This document shows, piece by piece, positions 44,801 through 53,517 of a stretch of 64,000 nucleotides of DNA (the first letter of the stretch is position 1; each line of letters begins with the position of its first letter). A program made the translations under genes and the position numbers. A model generated the notes under the pieces. It ran no database searches, was not told the origin of the DNA, and was given only the letters and a program-made list of their open reading frames with translations. Source of the stretch: Silvibacterium acidisoli (lineage in GTDB: Bacteria; Acidobacteriota; Terriglobia; Terriglobales; Acidobacteriaceae); contig CP085323.1 of NCBI GenBank assembly GCA_022870745.1, forward strand, positions 558,001 through 622,000. The letters run 5' to 3'.

Positions 44801-44872
44801 GATCTGACACCACAACACAGGACGGGCAAGAAGAAAGGAGAGCAAGAACAGACATTGAAATATTCGTTTCAT
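41831..44872 (-). CDS. TonB-dependent receptor, Oar-like, receptor 1
   Basis: 1013 residues from the ATG at 44872 (GGAG 8 bases upstream); a longer frame exists but lacks a signal peptide at its end. A signal peptide ends near VLWCQ. Residues ~25-105 form a carboxypeptidase-regulatory/Ig-like domain (ELNGTVTDSSGALIAG). The plug follows, with PLNGRNITNLELLAPGAID near 148 and NNFRLDGVDASG near 185, then a long outer-membrane beta-barrel that ends in LEFSLRINY. Such receptors are thought to import large or complexed substrates using TonB energy. It is closely similar to receptor 2 (47843) in the plug. It lies 92 bases after the beta-propeller/HAVPP gene on the same strand, and they probably form one operon. 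Confidence 0.92.
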   Translation of the reverse strand: MKRIFQCLFLLSFLLARPVLWCQIDRTELNGTVTDSSGALIAGTAVTVTQEGTNQVRNVQTDAHGQFVVSSLPIGRFSIVFSREGFQEMRVADVDLHSGDVRTVNAKLAIGAITETIGVEADREGAQLNKSDATLGGTIQSVQIAKIPLNGRNITNLELLAPGAIDSGSGAQSSIRFAGNGTDDNNFRLDGVDASGVFHASLKSALRLQFSTEAVAEFKVDSGAYTADTGGSAGGQVSLISKTGTNAFHGSVFDYLRNNYFDARGPIKSAKKIPVFQLNQFGGSLGGPIIKDRTFFFANYEGFRQQLGGVPQTGFVPSQAFRNQVAAAQPSLAFIVNAYPAGQAHTSDVNVDSFTGEVPSPNSENAGTVRVDHRFNESDSGYARYNIDDGVSTSALNALAQGITVTSRVQNFVLEETHIFNPHLINEAQFGFNRNTFIQSQQTGLPFNFSITGFTSLSENYTKEQVGQSESINDTVTWTRGYHTLKFGAEVKFPWFNEQNSVDGTASFLNTNAFLANQLNTFLTTAALPDKGMRKIHVAGYAQDEWKISKDLTINYGLRYNYFSPFHEVHNNENPFDIADCGGYCGMGAEFYHPNYLSFDPRASVAYSPESLGGNTVFRAGFGTFHGEVQLGDEDSPVVNTEPSTLLTSGIQSNGTFVQYSYPVDPALTPSTGLALTPRSMARNHPDSYVEQWTASVQQGLPGQTVLTLTYLGAHGVHLFRRSYTNLIDPTTNKRPLPQYPSEIDTKYNEGMSNFNALVTSVTRRFHNGLFLGGNYMYSHAINDGSVGAGDADAAQNIACFRCDYASSDFDARHSGTFSAVYELPFGYGKRYLNTTNPMNLLAGGWSVNSLLSARAGLPVNVTLSRSSTELIDGNNVDQRPNRVPGVPLYLPGPAIHHWINPAAFSLPSVGQWGNAGRNLLTGPPLWQNDSAVEKNFRITERNNLTFRAEAFNLFNRAQYGQPASSLSVTTANGVRSLNVPSSFGQITSTVNSAGLVGTGTPRVLEFSLRINY

Positions 44873-44964
44873 TCCAGGGACTCCATAAAGTTTGTTATGA
44901 GACACACGTCAACTGCAGGCGTCACAGGCTGTGACACCTTTGCCAGCCTCATGAGGCGGCAGCG

Positions 44965-46470
44965 TTATTCGTTGTTGGCTGGCCCGAACAGAGAATTGAC
45001 GTCAGGGATCTTTCGCGCTATTTCCTGCCTGATCGCGTCCGCCTTCTTCGCTGCATCTTCCTCGCTCATTGCGTCAGTACACGCAATCTCCATCACAAGA
45101 ATTCCGATCTGACGGTGTTGAGCGTCAAACATCAGCATCTTCATGTTGTAGAACTGCCCGTCTTCGATCTTTGGCCCATAGATGCCCCCGCTCTTTACCG
45201 CAGCAAAGTCGCTCTGCGACGTGGGTATGCCTACTCGCGTTGCATTGCCGTTGGCGATAATCAACATCTTGCCGCCACCCGGAGGAATGGCGTGAAGACC
45301 GACTTTTCTGAGAAGAGGATGATCTGAAAGTGTTTCGAGTGCTATCTGCTCTGCCCTTGGAGCCTTCACAGAGACCTGCTCTACGGCCGGGGCAGCCGTC
45401 ATAGCTGTAGAGGCGTTTGCCACCCGGTACGCCAATACCCTGGCTGCCTGATCGGCGTGCTTCGGCGCGGCAACGAAGAGCGTTTCGGTTTGAGGAACAA
45501 GCCTGGCGGTTTTCGCGTTGATGCCCGTCGGAACACTTCCTAAGCGAGCGTAGTGGTCGAGATCCTTCTGCTCGTAGACGTCGACTTCCCCATTTGCTGC
45601 GGCATAAATTCGCCTGGTCGCAGGATCGTAGATCAGATCATCAATGCCGCCCGCGATCGAAAGAGTTTGCAGCTCCTTGCCGGTGTTGCTGTCGAGGACA
45701 ACGATCTGCCCGCTTCTGCAGCCGACAAACAATCTCTGCCTTTGCTCATCGAGCGCGATGGCAACATTTTGTTTGCCGAGCGTGATGGGCCAGTCAGCAA
45801 CCTGCTTATTGCGAAAGCGATCGATCACAACGACATGATTTGTGGCCTTGTCGTTCACATAGATACGTGGGCGATAGTTGTCCAGGGCCATCGCTTCGAG
45901 CGTGTCGCCATGGATCTTCATCTCACTCAACTTGCTGTCTGAGGCGGTATCGATGACACTCAGCATCGAAAACTTTTGCCCAACATCTCCGCCGCCGTTG
46001 TCCACGTACAGGTATTTGCGGGAGATGTCGAAGCCGATCGCATCGGCATCTTTTAGTAGCGGTATCCGTGCGACCTGCCGGTAGTTTTCGCCATCGAACA
46101 CCCGCACTGAGCCGTCCAGCCCATCGGTCACGTAGAGCCGATCCGTCTCCGGCCTGTAGAGCAGAGCATGGGGCCGGGCGATACCGTCGATCTTGTGCAG
46201 GACCTTGCCGCTTTCGGCGTCGAGCACCAGTACAGCCTTAAAGTCTTCCGGGGTTACAAACAGCCGCTTTCGCTTAAGGTCAATCTCCAGATGATCGAAG
46301 TTGCCAGTTATGTCAGCGGGCAATTGAAAGGTGTGCACCAGTTCCAGAGGGGCCGGGGAAGTTGACTGCGGGTATGCAGGCAGGAATGAACAGACTGATG
46401 CTGCCACGAACAAGAGGGGCAGAATGCACTTGCTATCTAGTTTCAAAACGAAGGGAATACGCGCTTTCAT
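44965..46470 (-). CDS. Exported YVTN beta-propeller protein with C-terminal HAVPP domain
   Basis: 501 residues from the ATG at 46470, which starts a clear signal peptide (cleavage near YPQS); the frame runs further upstream but without protein-like sequence. Residues ~40-350 form repeated YVTN/YncE blades, e.g. KRLFVTPEDFKAVLVLDAESG and DRLYVTDGLDGSVRVFDGE. The last ~135 residues carry a separate domain beginning LLRKVGLHAIPPGGGKMLIIAN and including ILVMEIACTDAMSEEDA and EIARKIPD. The same domain makes up the small proteins at 47297 and 63447. The gene precedes receptor 1. An 11-bp-spaced CTGAAT repeat lies 73 bases before the start. Role unknown; probably periplasmic ligand capture or sensing. 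Confidence 0.85.
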   Translation of the reverse strand: MKARIPFVLKLDSKCILPLLFVAASVCSFLPAYPQSTSPAPLELVHTFQLPADITGNFDHLEIDLKRKRLFVTPEDFKAVLVLDAESGKVLHKIDGIARPHALLYRPETDRLYVTDGLDGSVRVFDGENYRQVARIPLLKDADAIGFDISRKYLYVDNGGGDVGQKFSMLSVIDTASDSKLSEMKIHGDTLEAMALDNYRPRIYVNDKATNHVVVIDRFRNKQVADWPITLGKQNVAIALDEQRQRLFVGCRSGQIVVLDSNTGKELQTLSIAGGIDDLIYDPATRRIYAAANGEVDVYEQKDLDHYARLGSVPTGINAKTARLVPQTETLFVAAPKHADQAARVLAYRVANASTAMTAAPAVEQVSVKAPRAEQIALETLSDHPLLRKVGLHAIPPGGGKMLIIANGNATRVGIPTSQSDFAAVKSGGIYGPKIEDGQFYNMKMLMFDAQHRQIGILVMEIACTDAMSEEDAAKKADAIRQEIARKIPDVNSLFGPANNE

Positions 46471-47296
46471 AGATGTAGAGCAAGCGTAGGACGATGATGT
46501 ACCTGGAACCGTGACAGAGCGATCAAAGTTAAACAAAACTGAATTCAGATAATATTCAGAATCGTTTGAAAAGGGCGTTTCGACCGGATGCCTCAGGCAC
46601 GGAGATGCAGGCCCCGGCATCTCCCTAGCTCACACGCTGGATGTGCTTTCATTTCCGCACGAGAGAACTGCATAAGCCCCGTGAAATGAACTCATGATGG
46701 GCGTATCTTAAGCCTCCCGCTCTCATCCTGACCCCGGCCATAGCGGGCGCCACCTCTTTATGAAAAGTCATCGCATGCACTGTGAAACGTCTGTGACTCA
46801 GTGGATTTCTAAGGATGAACTAAGGTTCGTTGGCTTGAATGAGGCCACCGTCACCGTTCATAGCTTGCGACAGCATGCGCCCTGCTGATTGAGAACCGGG
46901 TGCTTGTCGAGGGAAATGACCGGCTGGGTAATTCAGCCAATGATCAGCGACAACAATCAGAGTGCGAGGAAACTTTCCTTGATGCAAGGGCGGATGGCGC
47001 GGCCTGCATACGAGCGAAATAAGAGCGCCGCATTCGCAGTCGCGCCGGCACCTGCACGCACATCGCGCCCGATCCACATTCGGCAGTCGCGACCAGCGGA
47101 GACTTTCACAGGTGCGCTAAGCGAAGACCCGCATCGCGGGGGCATCTATTGGGAACCCACCAGACGAACAAGATCTCAGATGTGGCCGACTCGATGGTCC
47201 ATCCCCGATGAGGGTAGCGACCTATCTGAACTGTCATCTGCAGATGAAGTAAATGCAAATCAAAGACCCTCAATCCATTTCAAACAGGAGTCCACA
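46471..47296. promoter_or_regulatory. Divergent 826-base control region of the HAVPP locus
   Basis: No convincing gene, although the frame of the downstream protein stays open from 46889. It holds two 11-bp-spaced direct repeats: ATTCAG at 46543-46548 and 46554-46559 (CTGAAT read towards the beta-propeller gene), and CTAAG at 46809-46813 and 46820-46824. A hairpin GGAGATGC/GCATCTCC sits at 46601-46624. The CTAAG box lies 472 bases before the small exported protein, so a long leader or a second promoter is expected. Confidence 0.5.
46805..46825 (+). promoter_or_regulatory. CTAAG-N6-CTAAG box, copy 1
   Basis: Within 46804-46825, GATTTCTAAG and CTAAGG flank six bases. The site at 63350-63371 matches at 19 of 22 positions. 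The two CTAAG units are 11 bases apart, as expected for OmpR-type response regulators that bind two half-sites on one face of DNA. Confidence 0.5.
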
Positions 47297-47806
47297 GTGT
47301 TTCGACTCATTTCAAAGTATGTATTTGCATGCCTGCTTCCCTTCTTCTTTGCGGCCAGCCCGGCTCACGGTCAGAAGGCAGCAACTGCTGCAACGGCTAA
47401 TCTCCATGTCGATGCTCCCCTCGCTCAATCCCTTGTTGACAAGACAATGGCTCAACACAGCGACATCGGGAAGCTTGGCATTCATGCCGTACCGCCGGCA
47501 GCAACCGACAACGTCATCATCGCGTGCAACATTCGCTCGAAGAACGGAAAGAAGTCTTCAGCAGCCGACCTGGAAAAGCTCGCAGCCGGCAAACCTGTTG
47601 CCGATCGCGTGGAGAAAGAACAGATCTTCGATCTCATGCTTCCTATGACCGATGCTCACGGAGGCGATCTTGATGGCGGATTTGTCGTGATGGAAGTGCC
47701 GTTTTCAAAAGCCAGCAGTGAACAGGAAGCGCTCGCGATCGGAGTTAAGGTGCGCGACGAGCTCCAGGCCCAGATCCCAAACAAGGCCGCTCTATATCAA
47801 CGGTAG
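47297..47806 (+). CDS. Small exported HAVPP-domain protein, copy 1
   Basis: 169 residues, not a family I recognise. GTG at 47297 is the start: AGGAG lies 8 bases upstream and a signal peptide follows at once (cleavage near AHGQ). The mature part is one domain: KLGIHAVPPAATDNVIIA near 59, GKKSSAADLEKLAAGKPVA near 84, FDLMLPMTDAHG near 111, DLDGGFVVMEVPFSKAS near 124, then a charged helix (SEQEALAIGVKVRDELQAQI). The protein at 63447 is about 60% identical by eye over the mature part, and the tail of the beta-propeller at 44965 is a more distant version. No lipobox Cys, so a free periplasmic protein. It opens a five-gene operon with receptor 2, 36 bases downstream. Confidence 0.82.
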   Translation: MFRLISKYVFACLLPFFFAASPAHGQKAATAATANLHVDAPLAQSLVDKTMAQHSDIGKLGIHAVPPAATDNVIIACNIRSKNGKKSSAADLEKLAAGKPVADRVEKEQIFDLMLPMTDAHGGDLDGGFVVMEVPFSKASSEQEALAIGVKVRDELQAQIPNKAALYQR

Positions 47807-47842
47807 TGATCCGGTCGATGATCGGAAGAAAGTAGGTCTGCG

Positions 47843-50842
47843 ATGAAGAAGTTCCTGCTGTTGTTCCTGCTTGTGGTAAGTCCATTGATGGCCCAGACCG
47901 ATCGCGGAACCATCACGGGTGTGGTCACTGACTCCACCGGCAGCCGCGTTGTCGGTGCAAAGGTCTCAATCAAATCCAAATCAACCGATCTCGAACGGAC
48001 CACGAAGACGAACGGCTCCGGTGCATACACGGTGACGTCACTTTCAACAGGAACCTACCAGATCAAGGTCGAGGCACCGGGCTTCTCAGAGCTGGTGTTG
48101 AACGACGTGACCCTTGACGTAGGACAAACAAGAACGATGGATGCGAATCTGTCGGTTTCTGGCGGCGCAACACGAGTCGAAGTAACGGAAGCCGGCCTAT
48201 CAAAATCCTCCGTCGAGATCGGCGGCGTCATCCATGGCAAGCAGGCCCAGGACCTTCCGCTCAACGGCCGCAGCTATGTTGGGCTCGTTTCCCTCGTTCC
48301 TGGCGCCATCGACTCAGGTACGGGTACGCAGCAGGATGTTCGTTTTGCGGGACTGTCAGACGAAGACAACAACTGGCACCTTGATGGCGTCGATGATTCG
48401 GGCATTAATCACCAATACCAGAAGGTCGATCTTCACCTGCAGGTCTCTACAGAAGCAATCGCTGAGTTTCGTGCCAACGGCGTGGCTTACAGCGCGGACC
48501 AGGGCGGAACGGTCGGTGGACAGATTGAAGTCGTGTCCAAGACGGGCGGAGACATGTATCACGGTGCGGCATGGGAGTTCATACGCAACGACGTCTTCGA
48601 CGCAAAGCCATGGGACTTCCAGGATTCGCTTCCAGCGCTGCGCCTGAATAATTTTGGCGCGAACATAGGCGGTCCGATCCTCCGGAAAAAGCTCTTCTTC
48701 TTTGCCAACTACGAAGCGCTTCGCCAGAACATCAACACCGCTCTCACTGGCCAGGTACCCACGATTGCATTTCGTAACCAGGTTGCCGCACAGCAGCCTG
48801 GTTTGGCGCCTCTTATCGATGCCTACCCCATCGGACAGATTCCGATCGATAACACCAGCGCGCAGTGGTTTGGCAATGGACCGAACGTGACGCACGAAGA
48901 CTCTGGACTGATTCGTGCGGATTACCACATCAACGATCGGACAAGCGCCTTCGTTCGATTCAATACGGACCATTACACGAACACCGCGCCGGACAACTTC
49001 AACCCGTCGACAGCCTTCAATAACCTGAATACACCGAATGCAACCATTGGCTTGCAAAATACGTTTTCGGCCAATCTTTTCAGCGACGCCCGTTTTGGCT
49101 TCGATCGGGCGGAGTTTGCACAGGGACAAAATACTCCTTTCCCGTTCGCCCTGCAGATCACTCCCTTCGGGTCAATCGATAGCCCAAGCGGCTCGATTCG
49201 TAACGATAACTCTTTCACTGGTCTCGACGACGCTACGTTCGTCCATGGTGTTCACAACATCAAGGCCGGCTTTACCATTCGTCGCGTGCAGGAGAACAAG
49301 GCTTCGCCGAACACCGCAGATGAGACCATCGAATACAACAGCACATCCACGTTCCTGCAAAATCTCATCGACTCCGACAGCTACGCTGGCGCAGTCCCTG
49401 TTACCGGTCAGCGCTTGACCGAGTATTTTGCATACGTGATGGATCAGTTCAAGCTTGGATCGACACTGAATCTCAACCTGGGCGTGCGCTACGAAAACTT
49501 CGGTGTAGACCACGAAGTACTGAATCGGTTCATTAACGCCGATCCGATCAATTGCCCCGGCGTAATTTGCGCTCCCAACATTCCCTGGTATTACAGAAGC
49601 AATCTTCTCTTCTCTCCTCGAATCGGATTGATCTGGTCACCGGCGCAGTTTGGTGGAAAGGTTGCGATCCGCTCCGGATTCGGAATCTACGACGGCTTTG
49701 GGCAGTTCGGCGGCCTCGGCCAGCCCATCGGAAACCTTGCGACGAAGTACACCCTGAACCAGACTCAAGCCCCGGGCTTCGGCTATCCCGTACCGCCTGA
49801 CCTCGGCATTGCAACGCACAGCAACTCTCCTGCAGCAGCCTCGATCCATCGCAAGATATCGAACATTTACGAATGGACCCTCTCCATTCAACAGGAGATC
49901 GCCAAACAGACTACCTGGCAGGTCGCTTATTTCGGCACCCGCGGTGCGCACCTGTTTTCAAGCATCACGGTGAACGGAATCGACCCCGCTACCGGTAAGC
50001 GTCCTTATGCCGGATTCTCGACGATGGGTTATCAGGACAGCTCGAACGACGGCTACACTCATGCGTTTCAAACGAGTATCCAGCGCAGCTTCAATACTGG
50101 CTGGATGTTGTCTGCAAACTACGAGTGGTCCCATTCGATCGATACCGGCGGCATCGGTGGCGGCGAGGCGGACACGCCAGAAAACAATAACTGCATTCCG
50201 TGCGAGCGGGGACCAAGCGACCAGGACATGCGGAATTACTTCACGGCGAGCACAATCTATCAGCTTCCGGTTGGACGCGGCCGCCGCCTCATGGGCAATT
50301 CGTCACGGATAACCGATCTATTCCTGGGAGGATGGCAGATAGCCGGGATAGCCTCGGCACGTAGCGGACTTCCACTCAATGTCACCATGAGCCGTCCGAC
50401 GTCCGCACTTCCCGATCAGATCAACAAGAACCAACGACCCAACCGAGTGCCCGGTGTGGCGCTTTATCCGACTCATAGAACACCGCAGAACTGGATCAAT
50501 CTCGCCGCCTTCTCGACTCCCGCGAGTGGCACGTGGGGCAATCTTGGCCGTAATGCTGTCAGGGCTCCCGGCGTATGGCAGATCGATCCCGCGATATCCA
50601 AGCGGTTTCCCATCACGGAACGCATAGGCGTCAACTTCAGGGCCGAAGCGTTCAACATTCTCAATCGCGCACAGCTCGGTCAGCCCGGGGTCAGCTGGGC
50701 TCCTCCAACCGGGGAGCCTGGAACCGCGGATTACTCACCCAATCCCAATAACTTTGGCGTTATCAACAGTGCGTACAGCACGAATGCGACGGGAAGCGGA
50801 ACGCCTCGTGAATTGCAGTTCAGTCTGAAGCTGGATTTCTAA
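47843..50842 (+). CDS. TonB-dependent receptor, Oar-like, receptor 2
   Basis: 999 residues. Signal peptide MKKFLLLFLLVVSPLMAQ, then a carboxypeptidase-regulatory domain (GTITGVVTDSTGSRVVG), a plug with DLPLNGRSYVGLVSLVPGA near 134 and NNWHLDGVDDSG near 173, and a beta-barrel ending in LQFSLKLDF. The plug is strikingly similar to receptor 1, including PGAIDSG, so the two are paralogues and may recognise related ligands. Low cysteine content: a CPGVICAPN loop near 570 and NNCIPCERG near 785 may form surface disulfides. It is the second gene of the operon. Confidence 0.92.
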   Translation: MKKFLLLFLLVVSPLMAQTDRGTITGVVTDSTGSRVVGAKVSIKSKSTDLERTTKTNGSGAYTVTSLSTGTYQIKVEAPGFSELVLNDVTLDVGQTRTMDANLSVSGGATRVEVTEAGLSKSSVEIGGVIHGKQAQDLPLNGRSYVGLVSLVPGAIDSGTGTQQDVRFAGLSDEDNNWHLDGVDDSGINHQYQKVDLHLQVSTEAIAEFRANGVAYSADQGGTVGGQIEVVSKTGGDMYHGAAWEFIRNDVFDAKPWDFQDSLPALRLNNFGANIGGPILRKKLFFFANYEALRQNINTALTGQVPTIAFRNQVAAQQPGLAPLIDAYPIGQIPIDNTSAQWFGNGPNVTHEDSGLIRADYHINDRTSAFVRFNTDHYTNTAPDNFNPSTAFNNLNTPNATIGLQNTFSANLFSDARFGFDRAEFAQGQNTPFPFALQITPFGSIDSPSGSIRNDNSFTGLDDATFVHGVHNIKAGFTIRRVQENKASPNTADETIEYNSTSTFLQNLIDSDSYAGAVPVTGQRLTEYFAYVMDQFKLGSTLNLNLGVRYENFGVDHEVLNRFINADPINCPGVICAPNIPWYYRSNLLFSPRIGLIWSPAQFGGKVAIRSGFGIYDGFGQFGGLGQPIGNLATKYTLNQTQAPGFGYPVPPDLGIATHSNSPAAASIHRKISNIYEWTLSIQQEIAKQTTWQVAYFGTRGAHLFSSITVNGIDPATGKRPYAGFSTMGYQDSSNDGYTHAFQTSIQRSFNTGWMLSANYEWSHSIDTGGIGGGEADTPENNNCIPCERGPSDQDMRNYFTASTIYQLPVGRGRRLMGNSSRITDLFLGGWQIAGIASARSGLPLNVTMSRPTSALPDQINKNQRPNRVPGVALYPTHRTPQNWINLAAFSTPASGTWGNLGRNAVRAPGVWQIDPAISKRFPITERIGVNFRAEAFNILNRAQLGQPGVSWAPPTGEPGTADYSPNPNNFGVINSAYSTNATGSGTPRELQFSLKLDF

Positions 50843-50848
50843 CGAATG

Positions 50849-50882
50849 CTGCCAGGAGAAGTCCTGCAATTTCTCCTGGCAG
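50849..50882 (+). other. Intra-operon hairpin after receptor 2
   Basis: CTGCCAGGAGAA (50849-50860) pairs exactly with TTCTCCTGGCAG (50871-50882) over a 10-base loop, followed by TTCTTTCC. It may lower expression of the genes behind the receptor or mark an mRNA cut site. Confidence 0.55.
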
Positions 50883-50932
50883 TTCTTTCCTCTCCGACGA
50901 TGAACATATCAGAAAGCTCCAAGGAAAAGATC

Positions 50933-51949
50933 ATGAGAAAGCTTAATCACTTTGCAATCGCTGCGACCTTGCTCGGAATTTGCGCGGTAGCACAAGCAGC
51001 AGACTATAAGGTGCAGACGCGTTATTCCATCCCAGGCAATGATGGCTGGGACTACATCACCGTCGATAGCGTGGGACGCCGTATCTATGTTTCCCATTCA
51101 GTCCGCGTAAATGTGCTTGACGCTGACACCGGGGCGGCGATCGGCACGATTGAAGACACACCTGGGGTGCACGGCATTGCCGTTGCTCCCAAGCTGAAGC
51201 ATGGCTTCACCAGCAATGGCAAAGAAGACAAGGTCACTATGTTCGATACTGCCACCCTGGCCGTTATCAAGAAGATCGATGTCGGCAAGGGGCCGGACGG
51301 TATTTATTTCGATCCCGACACGCAGCGAGTTTTTACCAACAACCACAAGTCACACGACATCACCGCGATCGATGCAACCACCGGCAATGTGGTGGGAACG
51401 GTGAATGTAGGCGGCAACGGAGAAGGTGCAGCGCCCGGTAAGAATGGCTTGATCTATGTCGCCCTCGAGGATAAGGACGAGGTAGCAGCATTCGATGCGA
51501 AAACGCTGGAGGTTAAACAACATTTCCCTCTGGATGGGATCAAGGCTCCTACTGGGCTTGCGGTTGATGCGAAGAATAAGCGGATCTTCGTGGGCGGTCA
51601 TAGCAAGACGATGGCTGTTCTGGATGCGACCACGGGCAAACAGATCACCACTCTACCTACTGGATCGGGAACCGATGCGGCGGGATTTGACGCAAAGAAT
51701 TATCTGATCTTCTTCTCGAATGGCGAGGGCAACCTGACCGTAATCGAAGAAAAAGGTCCCGACGAGTACGTGGCGCACGACCCTGTCACGACGCAGCCAA
51801 GCGCAAAAACCATGGCTTTCGATAAGAAAACAGAGAAGATATTTCTTCCTGCCGCAACAGTCATCACGACGCCTGCCGCTGATCCTTCTCAAAAGCCAAA
51901 GAAGACGATCACAGATGGAACATTTGGTGTCCTGGTGGTGAGCAAGTAA
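50933..51949 (+). CDS. Exported YncE-like beta-propeller protein
   Basis: 338 residues from ATG 50933, which has AAGGAAA upstream and begins a clean signal peptide (ending AVAQA). The body is made of YVTN repeats: RRIYVSHSVRVNVLDADTG, KHGFTSNGKEDKVTMFDT, TQRVFTNNHKSHDITAIDAT, and so on, about six or seven blades. E. coli YncE binds DNA and is iron-regulated; for this group the ligand is unknown. Unlike the propeller at 44965, it lacks the HAVPP tail, which its operon supplies as a separate protein. It sits 5 bases before the MmgE/PrpD gene. Confidence 0.88.
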   Translation: MRKLNHFAIAATLLGICAVAQAADYKVQTRYSIPGNDGWDYITVDSVGRRIYVSHSVRVNVLDADTGAAIGTIEDTPGVHGIAVAPKLKHGFTSNGKEDKVTMFDTATLAVIKKIDVGKGPDGIYFDPDTQRVFTNNHKSHDITAIDATTGNVVGTVNVGGNGEGAAPGKNGLIYVALEDKDEVAAFDAKTLEVKQHFPLDGIKAPTGLAVDAKNKRIFVGGHSKTMAVLDATTGKQITTLPTGSGTDAAGFDAKNYLIFFSNGEGNLTVIEEKGPDEYVAHDPVTTQPSAKTMAFDKKTEKIFLPAATVITTPAADPSQKPKKTITDGTFGVLVVSK

Positions 51950-51954
51950 CAAAC

Positions 51955-53448
51955 ATGCCAATCGTTTCGAAATCTAGAATCCTGACCCGGAGAATTTTCT
52001 TGCACCGCTCCACTGAGGCGGCAGCAGCAATGCTGCTGCCGTCTTGCGTTATGAGAGCGCAGGATATCCCCGCAGACGGCGCCGCTGTTAGCCCGGTCAT
52101 GTCCCAGTTGAGTGACTATATGAGCAGGGCTAAGGATCAACCGTTGCCTGATGCCGTAATCGAGCAGGCCAAGCTCCACATTCTCGACACGGTAGGCGCG
52201 ATGATTTCAGGCGCTACTCTTCCACCAGGCAAGGTCGCCCTGGCTTTTGCGAAGAACCATCCAGGAGAGAGAGACGCGACAATAGCCGGTTCCGGGCTGT
52301 TATGTTCTCCTGCAGAAGCGGCACTGGTCAATGGAATGCTCGCTCATTCCGACGAGACAGATGACTCCCATGCCCCCTCGCATTCGCATCCCGGTTGCGC
52401 AGTGATTCCGGCTGCACTTGCGACTGGGGAGTATTACAAAATCAACGGTGCCCAGTTCCTGCGGTCTGTCGTTCTCGGCTATGACATCGGCACCCGCGTG
52501 TTGATGACTCTTGGCGGAGCAGAATTTCAGTCAGAGACTCATCACGACGCCCATGGCATGGCGAACACGTTTGGAGCGTCCGCCGCATCGGGCTGCGCCG
52601 CGGGGTTGGACGCGAGACAGATGCGATGGCTCCTGGATCTCGCCTCCCAGCAGGACGCAGGAATCGCAGCGTGGCAACGTGATTCGGAACACATCGAAAA
52701 GTCACTGGTCTTCGGCGGCATGCCGGCTCGCAATGGCGTGATGGCGGCCGAGCTGATCCGCTTAGGCGCGACCGGTGTTTCAGATGTCTTCTCGGGTGCG
52801 GATAACTTTCTTCTGGCGTTTGCTCCTGAAGCAAACCCCGGGAAGCTGGTCGAGCAGCTCGGCCAGCGGTATGAAGTGACAAGAACCAATATTAAAAAGT
52901 GGACCGTTGGCTCGCCAATCCAGGCTCCCCTGGATGCTCTTGAACTGATCATGAGCCAGCACTCCCTGAAGCGCGAGTCTGTAGAACGAGTAGTGGTGAG
53001 AATTGCAAGCAGCAGTGCGAAGACGGTCAACAATCGTCAACTTCCTGATATTTCTCTCCAGCAGATGCTGGCCGTGATGCTTGTGGATGGCACAGTGTCA
53101 TTCGGGGCAGCCCATGACCTTGCCCGAATGAACGATCCAGTTGTCACAGAGGAACGATCGAAGATACAGCTCATCGGGGATGACGAGCTTGAGAAGCTGT
53201 TGCCAAAGCTGATCGCTGTCGTCGAAGTCTCTACCAAAGATGGATCGACATACAGCCAACGGGTGGATGCGGTCCGCGGAACTGTAGCGAATCCGATGCC
53301 CCGCGCGGAAGTGGTCACCAAGTTTCAGGATTTAACCGAATCGATCCTTGGAAAGACTCACTGCGACAAACTGGTGGAATTTATTTTGAATGTCGAACGT
53401 GCAACGACGCTCGGGTCGATTCGACCCGTTCTGCGGGAATCTGCATAA
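51955..53448 (+). CDS. Exported MmgE/PrpD-family protein
   Basis: 497 residues. The N-terminus (LTRRIFLHRSTEAAAAMLL) has a twin-Arg followed by a hydrophobic stretch, so export by Tat is likely. The mature part is MmgE/PrpD: LDTVGAMISGATLPPGKVA near 75, NGMLAHSDETDDSHAPSHSHPG near 125 to 146 (the His-rich active-site region), and GMANTFGASAASGCAAGLDA near 200. Known members are cytosolic 2-methylcitrate or iminodisuccinate-type lyases/dehydratases. A periplasmic member in an uptake operon would act on an imported ligand, but its substrate is unknown. Confidence 0.87.
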   Translation: MPIVSKSRILTRRIFLHRSTEAAAAMLLPSCVMRAQDIPADGAAVSPVMSQLSDYMSRAKDQPLPDAVIEQAKLHILDTVGAMISGATLPPGKVALAFAKNHPGERDATIAGSGLLCSPAEAALVNGMLAHSDETDDSHAPSHSHPGCAVIPAALATGEYYKINGAQFLRSVVLGYDIGTRVLMTLGGAEFQSETHHDAHGMANTFGASAASGCAAGLDARQMRWLLDLASQQDAGIAAWQRDSEHIEKSLVFGGMPARNGVMAAELIRLGATGVSDVFSGADNFLLAFAPEANPGKLVEQLGQRYEVTRTNIKKWTVGSPIQAPLDALELIMSQHSLKRESVERVVVRIASSSAKTVNNRQLPDISLQQMLAVMLVDGTVSFGAAHDLARMNDPVVTEERSKIQLIGDDELEKLLPKLIAVVEVSTKDGSTYSQRVDAVRGTVANPMPRAEVVTKFQDLTESILGKTHCDKLVEFILNVERATTLGSIRPVLRESA

Positions 53449-53517
53449 TGTCGTTCGCACAGGTGACGGAAAGAGCTTTGGATCAATGAACTTTCAGAAA
53501 GCGGGAGAAGTCAGAAT

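Noticed and set aside
46889-47296. 136-codon upstream extension of the HAVPP protein
   Set aside because: The residues are Arg-rich and not protein-like, while GTG 47297 has a good ribosome site and is followed at once by a signal peptide.
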